Positions 25,427-36,739 of a stretch of 64,000 nt of DNA are shown one piece after another. The translations under genes and the position numbers were made by a program. The notes below the pieces were generated by a model. It did not search any database. It saw only the letters and a program-made list of their open reading frames with translations, and was not told the origin of the DNA. Source of the DNA: Clavibacter michiganensis subsp. insidiosus (GTDB lineage: Bacteria; Actinomycetota; Actinomycetes; Actinomycetales; Microbacteriaceae); NCBI RefSeq assembly GCF_002240565.1, contig NZ_MZMO01000001.1, positions 1,860,001 through 1,924,000 of the forward strand, in the 5' to 3' direction. The first letter of the stretch is position 1. Every line of letters starts with the position of its first letter.

Positions 25427-26701
25427 TCAGAAGACCGGCCTGGCGCACAGGCGCTCGTACCAGGAGATGGCCGACTGGTCGGTGAGGCTGGCGACCTGGT
25501 CGACGATGACGCGCTTGCGCGCGCCGTCGTCTCGGGCCTCGCGCCAGTCGCCCGCGAAGCCCGGGTCGAGCTCGTCGGCGCCGCGCGCGTGCAGCGCGTC
25601 GGCGAGGCCGGCGAGCACCTCGCGCTGACGGGCGTAGATGGGCTGGCGCGTGTTCTTCGACATCACGAAGGCCGCGACGATGCCCTTGAGCACGGCGATC
25701 TCCGCCTGGATGGCGCGCGGCACGACGACGTGGGCGCCGAAGCGGATGAGGCTGCGGTCGGTGTGCGTGGCCCGCGTGAGCTGCGTGGCAGCGCCCGCGA
25801 ACCGCCCGATGAGCTGGCTCGTGAGGTCCTTGAGCGCCGCCTGCGCGCCGCGGCCGCCGTCGTACTCGTCGACCCACACGTCGAGCGAGTCGAGCCGGTC
25901 GAACGCCTGGATGAGCTCCTCGTGCGAGTGGGCGCCGCCGATCCACGCGACCATCGAGTCGACGAGCTCCTCGTGGTCGACCCGCGCGCCGAGCGCGCGC
26001 ACGTCGACGTAGCCGCCGACGATGGCGTCCTCGAAGTCGTGCACGGAGTAGGCGATGTCGTCGCTGAGGTCCATGACCTCCGCCTCGATGCAGCGGCGGC
26101 CCGTGGGCGCGCCCTCGCGCAGCCACTCGAAGGCGGCCACGTCGTCGTCGTAGAAGCCGAACTTGCCGCGGCCCGAGGGGTCGGGCACCGACTGCGAGCT
26201 CGGCCACGGGTACTTGCAGCTCGCGTCGAGGCTGGCGCGCGTGAGGTTGAGCCCGTAGGGCCGTCCCTCCGGCCCGATGACCTTGGGCTCGAGCCGCGTG
26301 AGCAGGCGCAGCGTCTGCGCGTTGCCCTCGAAGCCGCCGATGTCGGAGGCCCAGTCGTTGAGGGCCCGCTCGCCGTTGTGGCCGAAGGGCGGGTGGCCGA
26401 TGTCGTGCGCGAGGCACGCGGTGTCGACCACGTCGGGATCCAGGTCGAGGCTGGAGGCCAACTCGCGGCCCACCTGCGCCACCTCGAGGGAGTGCGTGAG
26501 GCGGTTGCGCGCGAAGTCGAGCCCGGCCATGGGGCTCAGCACCTGCGTCTTGGCGGCCAGGCGGCGAAGCGCGCTGGAGTGGAGGAGCCGGGCGCGGTCG
26601 CGCGCGAAGTCGCTCCGCCTCGAGGAGTGCTGCTCCGGGTACCAGCGCTGGGCGTCGGTCTCGCTGTACGTGGACCTCGTCGTCGTGCTCTCAACCGCCA
26701 C
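25427..26701 (-). CDS. dgt: Deoxyguanosinetriphosphate triphosphohydrolase-like protein
   Basis: An HD-domain phosphohydrolase that cleaves dNTPs to nucleoside and triphosphate. Motifs: HSSALRRLAAKTQVLSP, RNRLTHSLEVAQVGRELA with the first metal His, TACLAHDIGHPPFGHNGE with the HD pair, and DLSDDIAYSVHDFEDA with the last Asp. I prefer the GTG start at 26701 (424 residues) because GGGGAG stands ten bases before it. An ATG at 26737 would add a short basic stretch lying inside dusB. The gene overlaps the end of dusB by about 11 bases with this start. Confidence 0.94.
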   Translation of the reverse strand: MAVESTTTRSTYSETDAQRWYPEQHSSRRSDFARDRARLLHSSALRRLAAKTQVLSPMAGLDFARNRLTHSLEVAQVGRELASSLDLDPDVVDTACLAHDIGHPPFGHNGERALNDWASDIGGFEGNAQTLRLLTRLEPKVIGPEGRPYGLNLTRASLDASCKYPWPSSQSVPDPSGRGKFGFYDDDVAAFEWLREGAPTGRRCIEAEVMDLSDDIAYSVHDFEDAIVGGYVDVRALGARVDHEELVDSMVAWIGGAHSHEELIQAFDRLDSLDVWVDEYDGGRGAQAALKDLTSQLIGRFAGAATQLTRATHTDRSLIRFGAHVVVPRAIQAEIAVLKGIVAAFVMSKNTRQPIYARQREVLAGLADALHARGADELDPGFAGDWREARDDGARKRVIVDQVASLTDQSAISWYERLCARPVF

Positions 26702-27917
26702 TGTTGTGGATCTCCCCGTCCGCGATCTCCATCGCATCCTGCGCGTCGATGTCGCGGCTCTCGAGCCACCGGTCCGGCAGCGCCGTGCGCTTCATGCTGC
26801 CCTGGCGGCCGCGCGCGCCCTCGGCCCCGGCGCCCGGGTAGGGCTGGTCGCGATCGAGCGTGGCGAGCAGGCCGTCGATCTCCTCCAGCGAGGACGCCGA
26901 CGCGAGCGCGGCCCGCAGGTCGCCGCCGACGGGGTAGCCCTTGAAGTACCAGGCGACGTGCTTGCGCGCGTCGCGGCAGCCGCGCTCCTCGCTCTCGAAG
27001 AACTCGGCGAGGAGCTCGACGTGGCGGCGGAACGTATCGGCGACCTGGCCCTGCGACGGGTGCGCACGGGGTGTGTCGGCGGGATCGAGGCCGGAGGCGC
27101 GCGCGTGGAACGCGGCCGCGAGGTCGCCGAAGAGCCAGGGCCGGCCGAGGCAGCCGCGGCCGACGACGACGCCGTCGGCGCCCGTCTCGTCCATCATCCG
27201 GATGGCGTCCTCCGCCGCCCAGATGTCGCCGTTGCCGAGCACGGGCACGCTCTCGATGGCCTGCTTGAGCGTCGCGATGGCCGACCAGTCGGCGTGGCCG
27301 CTGTAGTAGTCGCTCGCCGTGCGCGCGTGCAGCGCGATGGACGCGACGCCCGCGCCCTCGGCGGCGCGCCCGGCCTCGAGGTAGGTGAGGTGGTCGGCGT
27401 CGATGCCCTTGCGCATCTTGACCGTGAGGGGGATGTCGCCCGCGGCCTTCACGGCGCCCTCGACGATGTCGGTGAAGAGCCCGAGCTTCCACGGGAGGGC
27501 CGCTCCGCCGCCCTTGCGCGTGACCTTGGCGACCGGGCAGCCGAAGTTCAGGTCGATGTGGTCGGCGCGGTCCTCCGCGACGAGCATGGTGACGGCCTCG
27601 CGGACGGTCTTCGGATCCACCCCGTAGAGCTGGATGGAGCGCACCTTCTCCGACGGGTGGTGCGTGATGAGCCGCATGGACTCGGGCGTGCGCTCGACGA
27701 GGGCGCGGCTCGTGATCATCTCGCTGACGTACAGGCCGGCGCCGAACTCGCGGCACAGGCGCCGGAACGCCGTGTTGGTGATGCCCGCCATGGGGGCGAG
27801 CACCACGGGGACGTCGAGCGGGATGCCGCCGATGCGGAGGGCGGGCTCGGCGGCGGGCGCGGGCGCGCCGGGAGCGTCGGCCGCGGAGGGGACGGGGGCG
27901 AGGGTCGGAGAGGACAT
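26691..27917 (-). CDS. dusB: tRNA-dihydrouridine synthase, DusB type
   Basis: Reduces specific uridines in tRNA to dihydrouridine using FMN and NADPH. The 408-residue protein has a TIM-barrel with LAPMAGITNTAFRRLCREFG (FMN site), YVSEMITSRAL, the catalytic-cysteine motif DLNFGCPVAKVTRKGGGAAL, VKMRKGIDADH, ALHARTASDYYSGHADW and NGDIWAAEDAIRMM, followed by the helical tRNA-binding domain. Preceded by ~35 residues of Ala/Pro-rich tail. The ATG at 27917 is followed directly by family-like sequence after the tail; the in-frame stretch upstream is Arg-rich shadow. Coupled to dgt downstream. Confidence 0.95.
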   Translation of the reverse strand: MSSPTLAPVPSAADAPGAPAPAAEPALRIGGIPLDVPVVLAPMAGITNTAFRRLCREFGAGLYVSEMITSRALVERTPESMRLITHHPSEKVRSIQLYGVDPKTVREAVTMLVAEDRADHIDLNFGCPVAKVTRKGGGAALPWKLGLFTDIVEGAVKAAGDIPLTVKMRKGIDADHLTYLEAGRAAEGAGVASIALHARTASDYYSGHADWSAIATLKQAIESVPVLGNGDIWAAEDAIRMMDETGADGVVVGRGCLGRPWLFGDLAAAFHARASGLDPADTPRAHPSQGQVADTFRRHVELLAEFFESEERGCRDARKHVAWYFKGYPVGGDLRAALASASSLEEIDGLLATLDRDQPYPGAGAEGARGRQGSMKRTALPDRWLESRDIDAQDAMEIADGEIHNSGG

Positions 27918-28009
27918 GACGGCTCGATTCTCCCAGACGGGACGGCGGGCGGCGGACGCGGGGCGCGATCCCCGCGGGGGCCAGGCGGCGGGCGCCTGGG
28001 GAGGGACGG

Positions 28010-28216
28010 TCAGATGGCCCGACCGGCGTCGATCGCGTCGCGGACGCGCGCGAGGTCGGCGGCCGCCGACGCGTCGTCCGCGGCGGCGGTGTCGGCGGTG
28101 GAGGCGCCGGGCACGAGGCACGCGTCGCCCTCGCATGCGGCGGCGTCGGATGCGCCGAGCATCGTGAACGGGCTCGCGGCGACGGGCAGCGCGCCGGTGG
28201 CGGGCGCGGCGCTCAT
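28010..28216 (-). CDS. Small hypothetical protein with a Cys pair, co-translated with FrnE-like gene
   Basis: A 68-residue protein I do not recognise. Its ATG overlaps the stop of the upstream FrnE-like gene as ATGA, the same coupling used by many genes here, which is the main evidence that it is real. The sequence is Ala/Asp-rich, with a central ACEGDACLVPG stretch containing two cysteines five positions apart and a C-terminal helix-like segment (DLARVRDAIDAG). No signal peptide. Coupling to a thiol oxidoreductase together with the Cys pair suggests a redox partner or substrate, but that is speculation. Confidence 0.6.
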   Translation of the reverse strand: MSAAPATGALPVAASPFTMLGASDAAACEGDACLVPGASTADTAAADDASAAADLARVRDAIDAGRAI

Positions 28217-28938
28217 CGGGCCGACTCCTCGCCGGCGACGACGCGGACGGTGTCGCCGTCGCGCGCGGCCAGCGCCTCGCCGAGGGCGGAGGCGAACACC
28301 TGCGGGTCCTGCGCGCCGGAGATGCCGAAGCGCTCGTCGATCACGAAGAAGGGCACGCCCTGGATCCCGTAGGCGAGCGCCTGCGCCTGGTCGGCGCGCA
28401 CGTCGTCGAGGTGCCGGTGCGACTCCAGGGCCTCGCGCGCCTCATCCGCGTCGAGGCCGACCTCGACCGCGAGCTCGACGAGATCCGGCACGCGGCCCAC
28501 GTGGCGCCCCTCGGTGAAGTACGCCTTCAGCAGCCGCTCCACCATCTCGAGCTGCACGCCGCGGACGCGCGCCAGGTGCAGCAGCTCATGCGCGAGCACG
28601 GTGTTGGTGTGCTGCAGCGCGTCGTAGTCGTAGGCGAGGCCCTCGGCGGCGGCGAGCCGGGTCATGTCCTCGAGCATCGTCGCGACGCGGTCGGCCGGGA
28701 TGCCCTTGTGGCCCGCGAGGAAGTCGACCTCGGTGCCCTGGAAGTCGACCGGGGTGTCGGGCGCGAGCTCGAAGGAGCGGTAGGTGAGCTCGATGTCCGG
28801 CGCACCCGGCGTCCGCTCGGCGAAGGCGCGCGCGCCGGCCTCGAAGCGGCGCTTGCCGACGTAGCACCACGGGCACGCGATGTCCGACCAGACGTCGACG
28901 CGGATGGCGGGCAGGGCGGGGGCGGAGGAGTCGGTCAC
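28213..28938 (-). CDS. DsbA-family thiol oxidoreductase, FrnE-like
   Basis: A 241-residue cytoplasmic thioredoxin-fold protein. After a short tail comes VDVWSDIACPWCYVGKRRFE, with the CPWC active site at residues 22-25. It continues with YRSFELAPDTP, NTVLAHELLHLARVRG, LKAYFTEGRHVG and the cis-Pro element GVPFFVIDERFGISGAQ near residue 190. This is the FrnE/2-hydroxychromene-2-carboxylate isomerase-like branch of DsbA proteins, which acts on thiols in the cytoplasm. I chose GTG 28938 as start because upstream in-frame sequence is unrelated. The neighbour on the opposite strand, ybaK, starts 51 bases away, so a divergent promoter lies between. Confidence 0.9.
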   Translation of the reverse strand: MTDSSAPALPAIRVDVWSDIACPWCYVGKRRFEAGARAFAERTPGAPDIELTYRSFELAPDTPVDFQGTEVDFLAGHKGIPADRVATMLEDMTRLAAAEGLAYDYDALQHTNTVLAHELLHLARVRGVQLEMVERLLKAYFTEGRHVGRVPDLVELAVEVGLDADEAREALESHRHLDDVRADQAQALAYGIQGVPFFVIDERFGISGAQDPQVFASALGEALAARDGDTVRVVAGEESAR

Positions 28939-28989
28939 GGGTGGGCAACCGGTCGGGAAGGCGGGGCATTCCCGCGGTGTTGCCCGAGC

Positions 28990-29523
28990 ATGTCCGACAC
29001 CTCCCCGTCCCCCGCCCGTCCCGCATCCGACGACGCCGCTCCCCGCGGCCGCGCCCGCGTGCTCGCGCACGCCGCCCGCCTCGGGATCGACGTCGAGGTC
29101 GTCGAGCGCCCCGACGCCTCCTCGCTCGAGGAGGCGGCGGCGGGCCTCGGCATCGCGCCGGCCCACCTCGTGAAGTCCCTCGTGGTGAAGCGCCACGACG
29201 GCGCCCTCCTCATCGCGCTCGTGCCGGGCGACCGGCAGATCAGCTGGGCGAAGCTCCGTGCGCTCGTGGGCGTGAACAAGCTGTCGATGCCCGCGCCCGA
29301 GGTCGCGCTCCAGGCGACGGGGTACGAGCGCGGCACGATCACGCCGCTCGGCGCCGACGGCGACCTGCCCGTCTACGCGGACGAGCGGATCGCGGGTCGA
29401 CGCATCGGCATGGGCGGCGGCGAGCACGGCGTCTCGGCCCTCGTGGACGCGGACGCGCTCGTGGCCGCGCTCGGCGCGACCGTCGGCGACATCACGGACG
29501 AACTGACGATCCGCCGCCCCTGA
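28990..29523 (+). CDS. ybaK: YbaK/EbsC-family aminoacyl-tRNA deacylase
   Basis: A 177-residue protein of the YbaK/ProX editing family, which hydrolyses mischarged aminoacyl-tRNAs such as Cys-tRNA(Pro). The conserved lysine lies in HLVKSLVVKRHDG, followed by LIALVPGDRQISWAKLRAL, TGYERGTITPLGADGDLPVYAD and IGMGGGEHGVSALVDADAL, a standard family layout. A disordered ~20-residue N-terminal tail precedes the fold. The ATG at 28990 is the first start that avoids overlap with the divergent FrnE-like gene. It converges with glyS. Confidence 0.9.
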   Translation: MSDTSPSPARPASDDAAPRGRARVLAHAARLGIDVEVVERPDASSLEEAAAGLGIAPAHLVKSLVVKRHDGALLIALVPGDRQISWAKLRALVGVNKLSMPAPEVALQATGYERGTITPLGADGDLPVYADERIAGRRIGMGGGEHGVSALVDADALVAALGATVGDITDELTIRRP

Positions 29524-29577
29524 CCCGCGCGAGGCGGGCGAGGGACGGCGGATCGGCCGTGCGGAGGGCGCGGGTCA
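29521..29577. terminator. Inverted repeat spanning both stop codons of ybaK and glyS
   Basis: TGACCCGCGC at 29521-29530 and GCGCGGGTCA at 29568-29577 form a perfect 10-bp inverted repeat; the arms contain the stop codons of the two convergent genes. Inside is a smaller hairpin ACGGC/GCCGT at about 29545-29560. Likely bidirectional transcription end; no T-run. Confidence 0.45.
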
Positions 29578-30960
29578 GGCGCCGATGAGCTGCCCGGCCA
29601 GGTACGCCATGAGCTGGTCGAGCGGGATGCGCTCCTGCGCCATGGTGTCGCGCTCGCGCACCGTGACGGCCTGGTCGTCGAGCGTGTCGAAGTCGATGGT
29701 CACGCAGAACGGCGTGCCGATCTCATCCTGGCGGCGGTAGCGGCGGCCGATGGCGCCCGCGTCGTCGAACTCGATGTTCCAGACCTTGCGCAGCGCGGCG
29801 GCGAGCTCGCGCGCCACCGGCGACAGCCTCTCGTTGCGCGACAGCGGCAGCACGGCGACCTTGACGGGCGCGAGCCGGCGGTCGAGGCGCAGGACCGTGC
29901 GCTTGTCCACGCCGCCCTTCGCGTTCGGGGCCTCGTCCTCGTGGTACGCGTCGACCAGGAACGCCATCATCGACCGGGTGAGGCCGGCCGCGGGCTCGAT
30001 GACGTACGGGATCCACCGCTCGTTCTTCGTCTGGTCGAAGTAGGAGAGGTCCTGGCCGGACGCCTCGGAGTGCGTGCGCAGGTCGTAGTCGGTGCGGTTC
30101 GCGATGCCCTCCAGCTCGCCCCACGCGCCGCCGGTGAAGCCGAAGCGGTACTCGATGTCGACCGTGCGGGTGGAGTAGTGCGAGAGCTTCTCCTGCGGGT
30201 GCTCGAAGAGGCGCAGGTTCTCGGGGTCGATGCCGAGGTCGGTGTACCAGGCGTAGCGGGCGTCGATCCAGTACTGGTGCCACTCGGCGTCGGTGCCGGG
30301 CTCGACGAAGAACTCCATCTCCATCTGCTCGAACTCGCGCGTGCGGAAGATCCAGTTCTGCGGCGTGATCTCGTTGCGGAAGCTCTTGCCGATCTGGCCG
30401 ATGCCGAACGGCGGCTTCTGGCGCGCGGCGCTGAGGACGTTGGCGAAGTTGACGAAGATGCCCTGCGCGGTCTCGGGGCGGAGGTAGTGCAGGCCCTCCT
30501 GGTTGTCGACCGGGCCGAGGAAGGTCTTGAGGAGGCCCGAGAAGTTCTGCGGCTCGGTCCAGGATCCGGGCTGGCCGGTGTCCGGGTCGTTGACGTCGGC
30601 GAGGCCGTTGGCCGGCGGGTGGCCGTGCTTGGCCTCGTATGCCTCGAGCAGGTGGTCGGCGCGGTAGCGCTTGTGCGTGTGCAGCGACTCGACGAGCGGG
30701 TCGCTGAAGACCTCGACGTGGCCGGACGCCTCCCACACGCGGCGGGGCAGGATGACCGAGGAGTCGAGGCCCACGACGTCGTCGCGGCCGTTGACCATGG
30801 TCTGCCACCACTGGCGCTTGATGTTCTCCTTCAGCGCCACGCCGAGCGGCCCGTAGTCCCACGCGGAGCGCGAGCCGCCGTAGATCTCACCCGCCTGGAA
30901 GACGAACCCGCGCCGCTTGGCGAGGTTGATGACCGGGTCGAGACGCGAGGGGGTTGCCAC
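29575..30960 (-). CDS. glyS: Glycyl-tRNA synthetase (dimeric class II type)
   Basis: Charges tRNA-Gly. The 461-residue enzyme is the single-chain homodimeric form typical of Actinobacteria. It starts with [33 protein letters not shown], then motif 2 [24 protein letters not shown] near residue 205-230, and motif 3 [17 protein letters not shown] near residue 325. The C-terminal anticodon-binding domain has [12 protein letters not shown] and [20 protein letters not shown]. The start is GTG 30960 with TAGGAGC upstream. About 100 bases before the gene, TAGACT (31055-31060, minus strand) could be its -10 box. Confidence 0.97.
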   Translation of the reverse strand: MATPSRLDPVINLAKRRGFVFQAGEIYGGSRSAWDYGPLGVALKENIKRQWWQTMVNGRDDVVGLDSSVILPRRVWEASGHVEVFSDPLVESLHTHKRYRADHLLEAYEAKHGHPPANGLADVNDPDTGQPGSWTEPQNFSGLLKTFLGPVDNQEGLHYLRPETAQGIFVNFANVLSAARQKPPFGIGQIGKSFRNEITPQNWIFRTREFEQMEMEFFVEPGTDAEWHQYWIDARYAWYTDLGIDPENLRLFEHPQEKLSHYSTRTVDIEYRFGFTGGAWGELEGIANRTDYDLRTHSEASGQDLSYFDQTKNERWIPYVIEPAAGLTRSMMAFLVDAYHEDEAPNAKGGVDKRTVLRLDRRLAPVKVAVLPLSRNERLSPVARELAAALRKVWNIEFDDAGAIGRRYRRQDEIGTPFCVTIDFDTLDDQAVTVRERDTMAQERIPLDQLMAYLAGQLIGA

Positions 30961-31071
30961 GTTTGCTCCTAGGTGGGGCCGGACTGGATGCCCGGTCGGC
31001 GGACGGCGACGGGCCGGCGGGATGCCGGCATCGCCGGGAAAGGCGGCCCCCAGTCTACGGGCGCGTCCCGC

Positions 31072-32181
31072 TCACTCCTCGTCTCCCGCGGTCCGCCGGT
31101 GCGCGAGCTCGACGATGCGGACCGTCTCGAGGGAGTCGCGGGGCTCGACCGGCACGGGTCCGCGTCCGCGCACCGCGTCGGCCATCGCGGCGTAGAAGTC
31201 CGCGTAGCGGCCGCGCTCGGTGGGGACGCGCTCCCCTGCGGGATCCCCCGCCGCCTCGACGAGCGTGCCCCACTCCGCCTCGGGCGCCTCGCCGAAGCCG
31301 GGGTCGGTCGGCGACGCGCCGTCCTTCAGCAGCGGCTCCTGCGGGTCGAGCCCGTGCACGGCGTACGCGCCCGCGGTTCCCAGCACGCGGAATCGGGGGC
31401 CCGCCAGCGCGGCCACGCGGCTGACGGTGATGTGCGACTGCACGCCCGACTCGTGCAGCAGCGAGTAGAAGGCGTCGTCGTCGCTCGCGGATCCGTCGCG
31501 CACGGTCGCGAGCTCGGCCGCGAAGTCGGCGACGGGCCCGAACAGCTCGAGCGCCTGGTCGATGAGGTGGCTGCCGAGGTCGTAGGAGATGCCCGCGGCG
31601 TCGGCCGGCGTCTCGCGGTCCTGCCAGCGGTCGCGCACGGGTCCGCCCCAGCGCTCGAAGGTCGACTCGAAGCGGTGGACCGCGCCCAGGCGGCCCGACG
31701 CGATGAGCGCCTGCACGGTGAGGAAGTCGCCGTCGAGGCGCCGGTTCTGGAAGACGGAGAACGGGATCCCGAGGGCCTCGGCGCGCTCGATGAGCATGAG
31801 CGCCTCGTCCACGGTCGCGACGAACGGCTTGTCCATGACGACGGCGAGGTGCGCGTCGAGCGCCTGCAGCCCCTGGCGGAGGTGCGCGGAGGCGGGCGAC
31901 GCGATCACGATCATGTCGAGCTCGGCGGAGCGCGCGAACAGCGCGTCGGCGGACGGGACGACGTCGGCGCCGGGGTGGCGCTCGCGCACCTGCGCGGCGC
32001 GGTCCGGGTCGGAGGTGGAGACGAGGGCGATCCGGTACTCGGGGCTCGCCGCGAGGAAGGGCGCGTGGAAGACGCGGCCGGCGAGGCCGTAGCCGACGAT
32101 GCCGACGCGGATGGGCGCGTCGCCGCCCGCGGAGGAGGAGACGGAGGAGGACGGACGGGGCGCGGTGTCGGGTGCGGTCAC
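31072..32181 (-). CDS. Gfo/Idh/MocA-family oxidoreductase
   Basis: A 369-residue NAD(P)-dependent sugar/inositol dehydrogenase-like protein. The Rossmann motif is VGIVGYGLAGRVFHAPFL near residues 27-45; VIASPASAHLRQGLQALDAH and VMDKPFVATVDEALML follow, holding the catalytic-site lysine of the EKP-like motif (DKP here). The second domain has FSVFQNRRLDGDFLTVQALI and GISYDLGSHLIDQALELFG with the conserved GSHLID. Substrate unknown. The start is GTG 32181; an upstream in-frame stretch is unlike the family. Separated from uppS by ten bases, so likely co-transcribed with recO and uppS. Confidence 0.9.
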   Translation of the reverse strand: MTAPDTAPRPSSSVSSSAGGDAPIRVGIVGYGLAGRVFHAPFLAASPEYRIALVSTSDPDRAAQVRERHPGADVVPSADALFARSAELDMIVIASPASAHLRQGLQALDAHLAVVMDKPFVATVDEALMLIERAEALGIPFSVFQNRRLDGDFLTVQALIASGRLGAVHRFESTFERWGGPVRDRWQDRETPADAAGISYDLGSHLIDQALELFGPVADFAAELATVRDGSASDDDAFYSLLHESGVQSHITVSRVAALAGPRFRVLGTAGAYAVHGLDPQEPLLKDGASPTDPGFGEAPEAEWGTLVEAAGDPAGERVPTERGRYADFYAAMADAVRGRGPVPVEPRDSLETVRIVELAHRRTAGDEE

Positions 32182-32191
32182 GCTCGCGATG

Positions 32192-33052
32192 CTACTGAGC
32201 GGTCGCGGCGCCGTCGGCCTCCGCGTCCGGATCCTCGGCCGACCCCTCGTCGGCGTCACCGGCGTGCGCGTCGACCGCGCCGCCGAACCGCCGGTCGCGG
32301 TGCACGTAGCTCTCCACGGCGTCCCACAGGTCCTTCCGGCGGAAGTCGGGCCAGAGCCGGTCGAGGAACACCATCTCCGCGTACGCCGACTGCCATAGGA
32401 GGAAGTTGCTGGTGCGCTGCTCGCCGGAGCTGCGGATGAAGAGGTCCACGTCCGGCACGTCCGGCAGGTACAGGTAGCGCTGGATGGTGCGCTCGTCGAC
32501 GCGCGACGCCTTGAGCCGGCCGGCGTCCACGTCCTCGGCGATGCGGCGCACGGCGTCGCCGATCTCCGTGCGGCCGCCGTAGTTGATGCACATCGTGAGG
32601 GTCATCCCGGTGTTGTCCTTCGTCATCTCCTCGGCGACCCGCAGGTCGTCGATGACGCTGCGCCACAGGCGCGGGCGACGGCCCGCCCAGCGGATCCGGA
32701 CGTTCCAGGCGTTCAGCTGGTCGCGACGGCGGTGGATCACGTCCCGGTTGAAGCCCATGAGGAAGCGGACCTCGGCGGGCGAGCGCTTCCAGTTCTCCGT
32801 CGAGAACGCGTAGACCGACAGGTGCGTCGCACCGAGCTGCACGGCGCCCGCGACGGTGTCGAACCACGCCTCCTCCCCCGCCTGGTGGCCGGCCGTGCGC
32901 GGGAGGCCGCGCTGGTTGGCCCAGCGGCCGTTGCCGTCCATCACGACCGCGATGTGCTTCGGCACGAGGTCGGCGGGGATCGCGGGCGGCTGCTCGCCGG
33001 TCCAGTCGAGCGGGAGGTCGGCGCGGCCGGGGACCTGGGGGCGTCGGCTCAT
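32192..33052 (-). CDS. uppS: Isoprenyl transferase (undecaprenyl diphosphate synthase type)
   Basis: A cis-prenyltransferase that makes the C50/C55 polyprenyl diphosphate carrier for cell-wall polymers. The 286-residue protein shows [21 protein letters not shown] (Asp39 catalytic), [15 protein letters not shown], the [14 protein letters not shown] region, and [20 protein letters not shown] followed by SAYAEMVF. The C-terminal tail of ~25 residues is acidic and Ala/Asp-rich. Its ATG overlaps the stop of recO as ATGA, a pairing common in Actinobacteria. Its product would also serve the exopolysaccharide genes. Confidence 0.96.
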   Translation of the reverse strand: MSRRPQVPGRADLPLDWTGEQPPAIPADLVPKHIAVVMDGNGRWANQRGLPRTAGHQAGEEAWFDTVAGAVQLGATHLSVYAFSTENWKRSPAEVRFLMGFNRDVIHRRRDQLNAWNVRIRWAGRRPRLWRSVIDDLRVAEEMTKDNTGMTLTMCINYGGRTEIGDAVRRIAEDVDAGRLKASRVDERTIQRYLYLPDVPDVDLFIRSSGEQRTSNFLLWQSAYAEMVFLDRLWPDFRRKDLWDAVESYVHRDRRFGGAVDAHAGDADEGSAEDPDAEADGAATAQ

Positions 33053-33960
33053 GGGGTCGTCTCCTGTGCTCGGGGGCGGTCGGCGGGAGGGGCGGGCTCG
33101 GCGGCGGCCGGCGTGGACCGGACCGCGGACGCGGTCGCGGCGGCGAGGGCCGCGGCAAGATCCGGGTCGGCGCCGTCGAGGTCGGGCGCGTCGAGCGGCA
33201 CGGGCCGCTCGGTGGGCGGGAGGAGCTGACGCGCGTCGCTGCGGTCGACGAGGCCGAGCGAGCGGATCCCCCGGTCGAGGTGCCACTGCGCGTACGCGGC
33301 GACCACGCCGCTCGCGCGCGCCTGCGATCGGAGCGTGGCGGCCTCGGCGTGCGGCCAGTCGCCCGTGAGGAGCGCGGACAGGAGCGCGAGGGTGTCGGGG
33401 TCGAGCCGCGGGGATCCGGGCGGGGCGGCCGCGTCCGCGACCGCGCCGCCGAGCTGCACGACGAACGCGGAGTGCGGGCCGGGCGCGCCCGTCACGGCGC
33501 AGTCCTGGAAGCTCGGCGCCCATCCGGCCATCGACAGGCTCCGCAGCAGGTAGGAGTCGAGCGTGAGGCTCGCGCCGTGCTCCCGGCGGCTGAGCGACCG
33601 GAGCGCGCCGACGAGGAGCAGGTACTGCTGGAGCGACCCCTCGTCCTCGGTGACGCGGTCGGCCGTCTCGACCATGGCGCTGGCCGCGGTGTAGCTGCCG
33701 TAGTCGGCCGCGATGAGGGCGCCGTAGGAGGCGATCGACTCGGCCTGCGTGATGATGTCGAGCGTACGGCCCTCGAAGAACTGGGCGTCGGCGACCATGA
33801 ACGGCTCGAGCCGGGCGCCGAACTGCGACTGCGTGCGGCGCACGCCCTTGGCCACCGCGCGGATCTTGCCGTGCTGCCGGGAGAGCATCGTGACGATCCG
33901 GTCCGCCTCGCCCAGCTTGTGGGTGCGCAGGACGACGATCTCGTCACGGTAGAGGGGCAC
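33049..33960 (-). CDS. recO: DNA repair protein RecO
   Basis: Recombination mediator that loads RecA with RecR. The 303-residue protein starts with [25 protein letters not shown], the N-terminal OB-fold, followed by [25 protein letters not shown] and a helical domain. The usual zinc-finger cysteines are largely absent: only one is visible (FQDCAVTG), which is common in actinobacterial RecO. The C-terminal ~40 residues are Ala/Pro/Asp-rich. The GTG start at 33960 sits right before the conserved PLYRDE; upstream in-frame codons are shadow. Overlaps uppS by four bases. Confidence 0.93.
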   Translation of the reverse strand: MPLYRDEIVVLRTHKLGEADRIVTMLSRQHGKIRAVAKGVRRTQSQFGARLEPFMVADAQFFEGRTLDIITQAESIASYGALIAADYGSYTAASAMVETADRVTEDEGSLQQYLLLVGALRSLSRREHGASLTLDSYLLRSLSMAGWAPSFQDCAVTGAPGPHSAFVVQLGGAVADAAAPPGSPRLDPDTLALLSALLTGDWPHAEAATLRSQARASGVVAAYAQWHLDRGIRSLGLVDRSDARQLLPPTERPVPLDAPDLDGADPDLAAALAAATASAVRSTPAAAEPAPPADRPRAQETTP

Positions 33961-34069
33961 CCCTCGATTATCCGCCCCGCGCCCGCGCTCCCCCGCCGCC
34001 GCGCGGGCCGGGCCGCCCGGCGTCACGCGGCCGTGCATCGCGCCAGCCCTGTGCTATCAAGGGGAGGCC

Positions 34070-34747
34070 ATGGATCCCGTCCCCCTCACCATCCCGCTCT
34101 GGGCGGACCTCCTGGCGGTCAGCATCGGCAGCCTGCAGGGCGCCATGTTCGCGGCGGGCTTCCGCGACCGCAAGCTCGACCTGCTCGGCATCGCCATCAT
34201 CGGCACGGCCACGGGTCTCGGCGGCGGCCTCCTCCGCGACGTGTTCCTCGATGTCACGCCCGCGGCGCTCTCCAGCAACTGGCTCATGCTCGTCGCGGTC
34301 GCGGCGGCCCTCGGCGGCATGCTCCTGGAGCGGATCTTCACGCGCCTCGACGCCGTCATCACCGCCCTCGACGCGCTCACCATCGGCCTGTTCTGCGCCA
34401 TCGGCACGTCGAAGGCGCTGGCGGCCGGGGTGCCGGAGGTCCCGGCCGTCTTCATCGGCGTCGTGTCGGCGGTCGGCGGCTCGTTCGTCCGCGACCTCCT
34501 GCTCAACCTGCCCATCGCGATGATGCACGTGGGCTCGCTCTACGCGGTCGCCGCGGGCGTGGGCGCCGTCATCGTCGTGCTGCTCGCGACGTTCGGCGTG
34601 CCCATGTGGATCGCCGCCATCGTCTGCGTGGCCGTCACGGCCACCACCCGGCTGCTCGCGGTGCGCTTCGGCTGGAGCCTGCCGGAGCAGCGCGCGCTCA
34701 GCCGCCTGCGCTTCACGGCGCTGCGCCGGCCGCGTCCGCGGCGCTGA
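34070..34747 (+). CDS. TRIC-family (UPF0126/YadS) cation channel protein
   Basis: A 225-residue membrane protein with seven helices made of two similar halves. Each half holds the glycine-rich kink motif: IGTATGLGGGLLRDVFLD near residues 42-60 and IGVVSAVGGSFVRDLLLN near residues 127-145, the GGxxRD signature of bacterial trimeric intracellular cation (TRIC) channels. It is expected to conduct K+ in the cytoplasmic membrane. The ATG at 34070 follows GGGGAGGCC. Convergent with leuA, with a strong hairpin between. Confidence 0.9.
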   Translation: MDPVPLTIPLWADLLAVSIGSLQGAMFAAGFRDRKLDLLGIAIIGTATGLGGGLLRDVFLDVTPAALSSNWLMLVAVAAALGGMLLERIFTRLDAVITALDALTIGLFCAIGTSKALAAGVPEVPAVFIGVVSAVGGSFVRDLLLNLPIAMMHVGSLYAVAAGVGAVIVVLLATFGVPMWIAAIVCVAVTATTRLLAVRFGWSLPEQRALSRLRFTALRRPRPRR

Positions 34748-34748
34748 C

Positions 34749-34784
34749 GCACGACGGCCGGGCGTCGCCGCCCGGCCGTCGTGC
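34749..34784. terminator. Bidirectional U-less terminator hairpin between TRIC gene and leuA
   Basis: Perfect 16-bp inverted repeat, arms 34749-34764 and 34769-34784, loop TCGC. It begins 2 bases after the TRIC gene stop and ends 24 bases before the leuA stop. No T-run. Shares the GCACGACG/CGTCGTGC base with other hairpins here. Confidence 0.8.
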
Positions 34785-34807
34785 ACGCGCACGTCGCGCG
34801 GAGCGGA

Positions 34808-36680
<1,873 letters not shown>

Positions 36681-36739
36681 GGGACCACGGTACACCGGCG
36701 CCGCGGGCGTCCGCACCCGCCGCGGCCCGCGGGCGGGGC

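Noticed and set aside
26701..26737. ATG at 26737 as the start of dgt
   Set aside because: GTG at 26701 has a well-spaced GGGGAG and avoids extra overlap with dusB; the additional residues are basic and not family-like.
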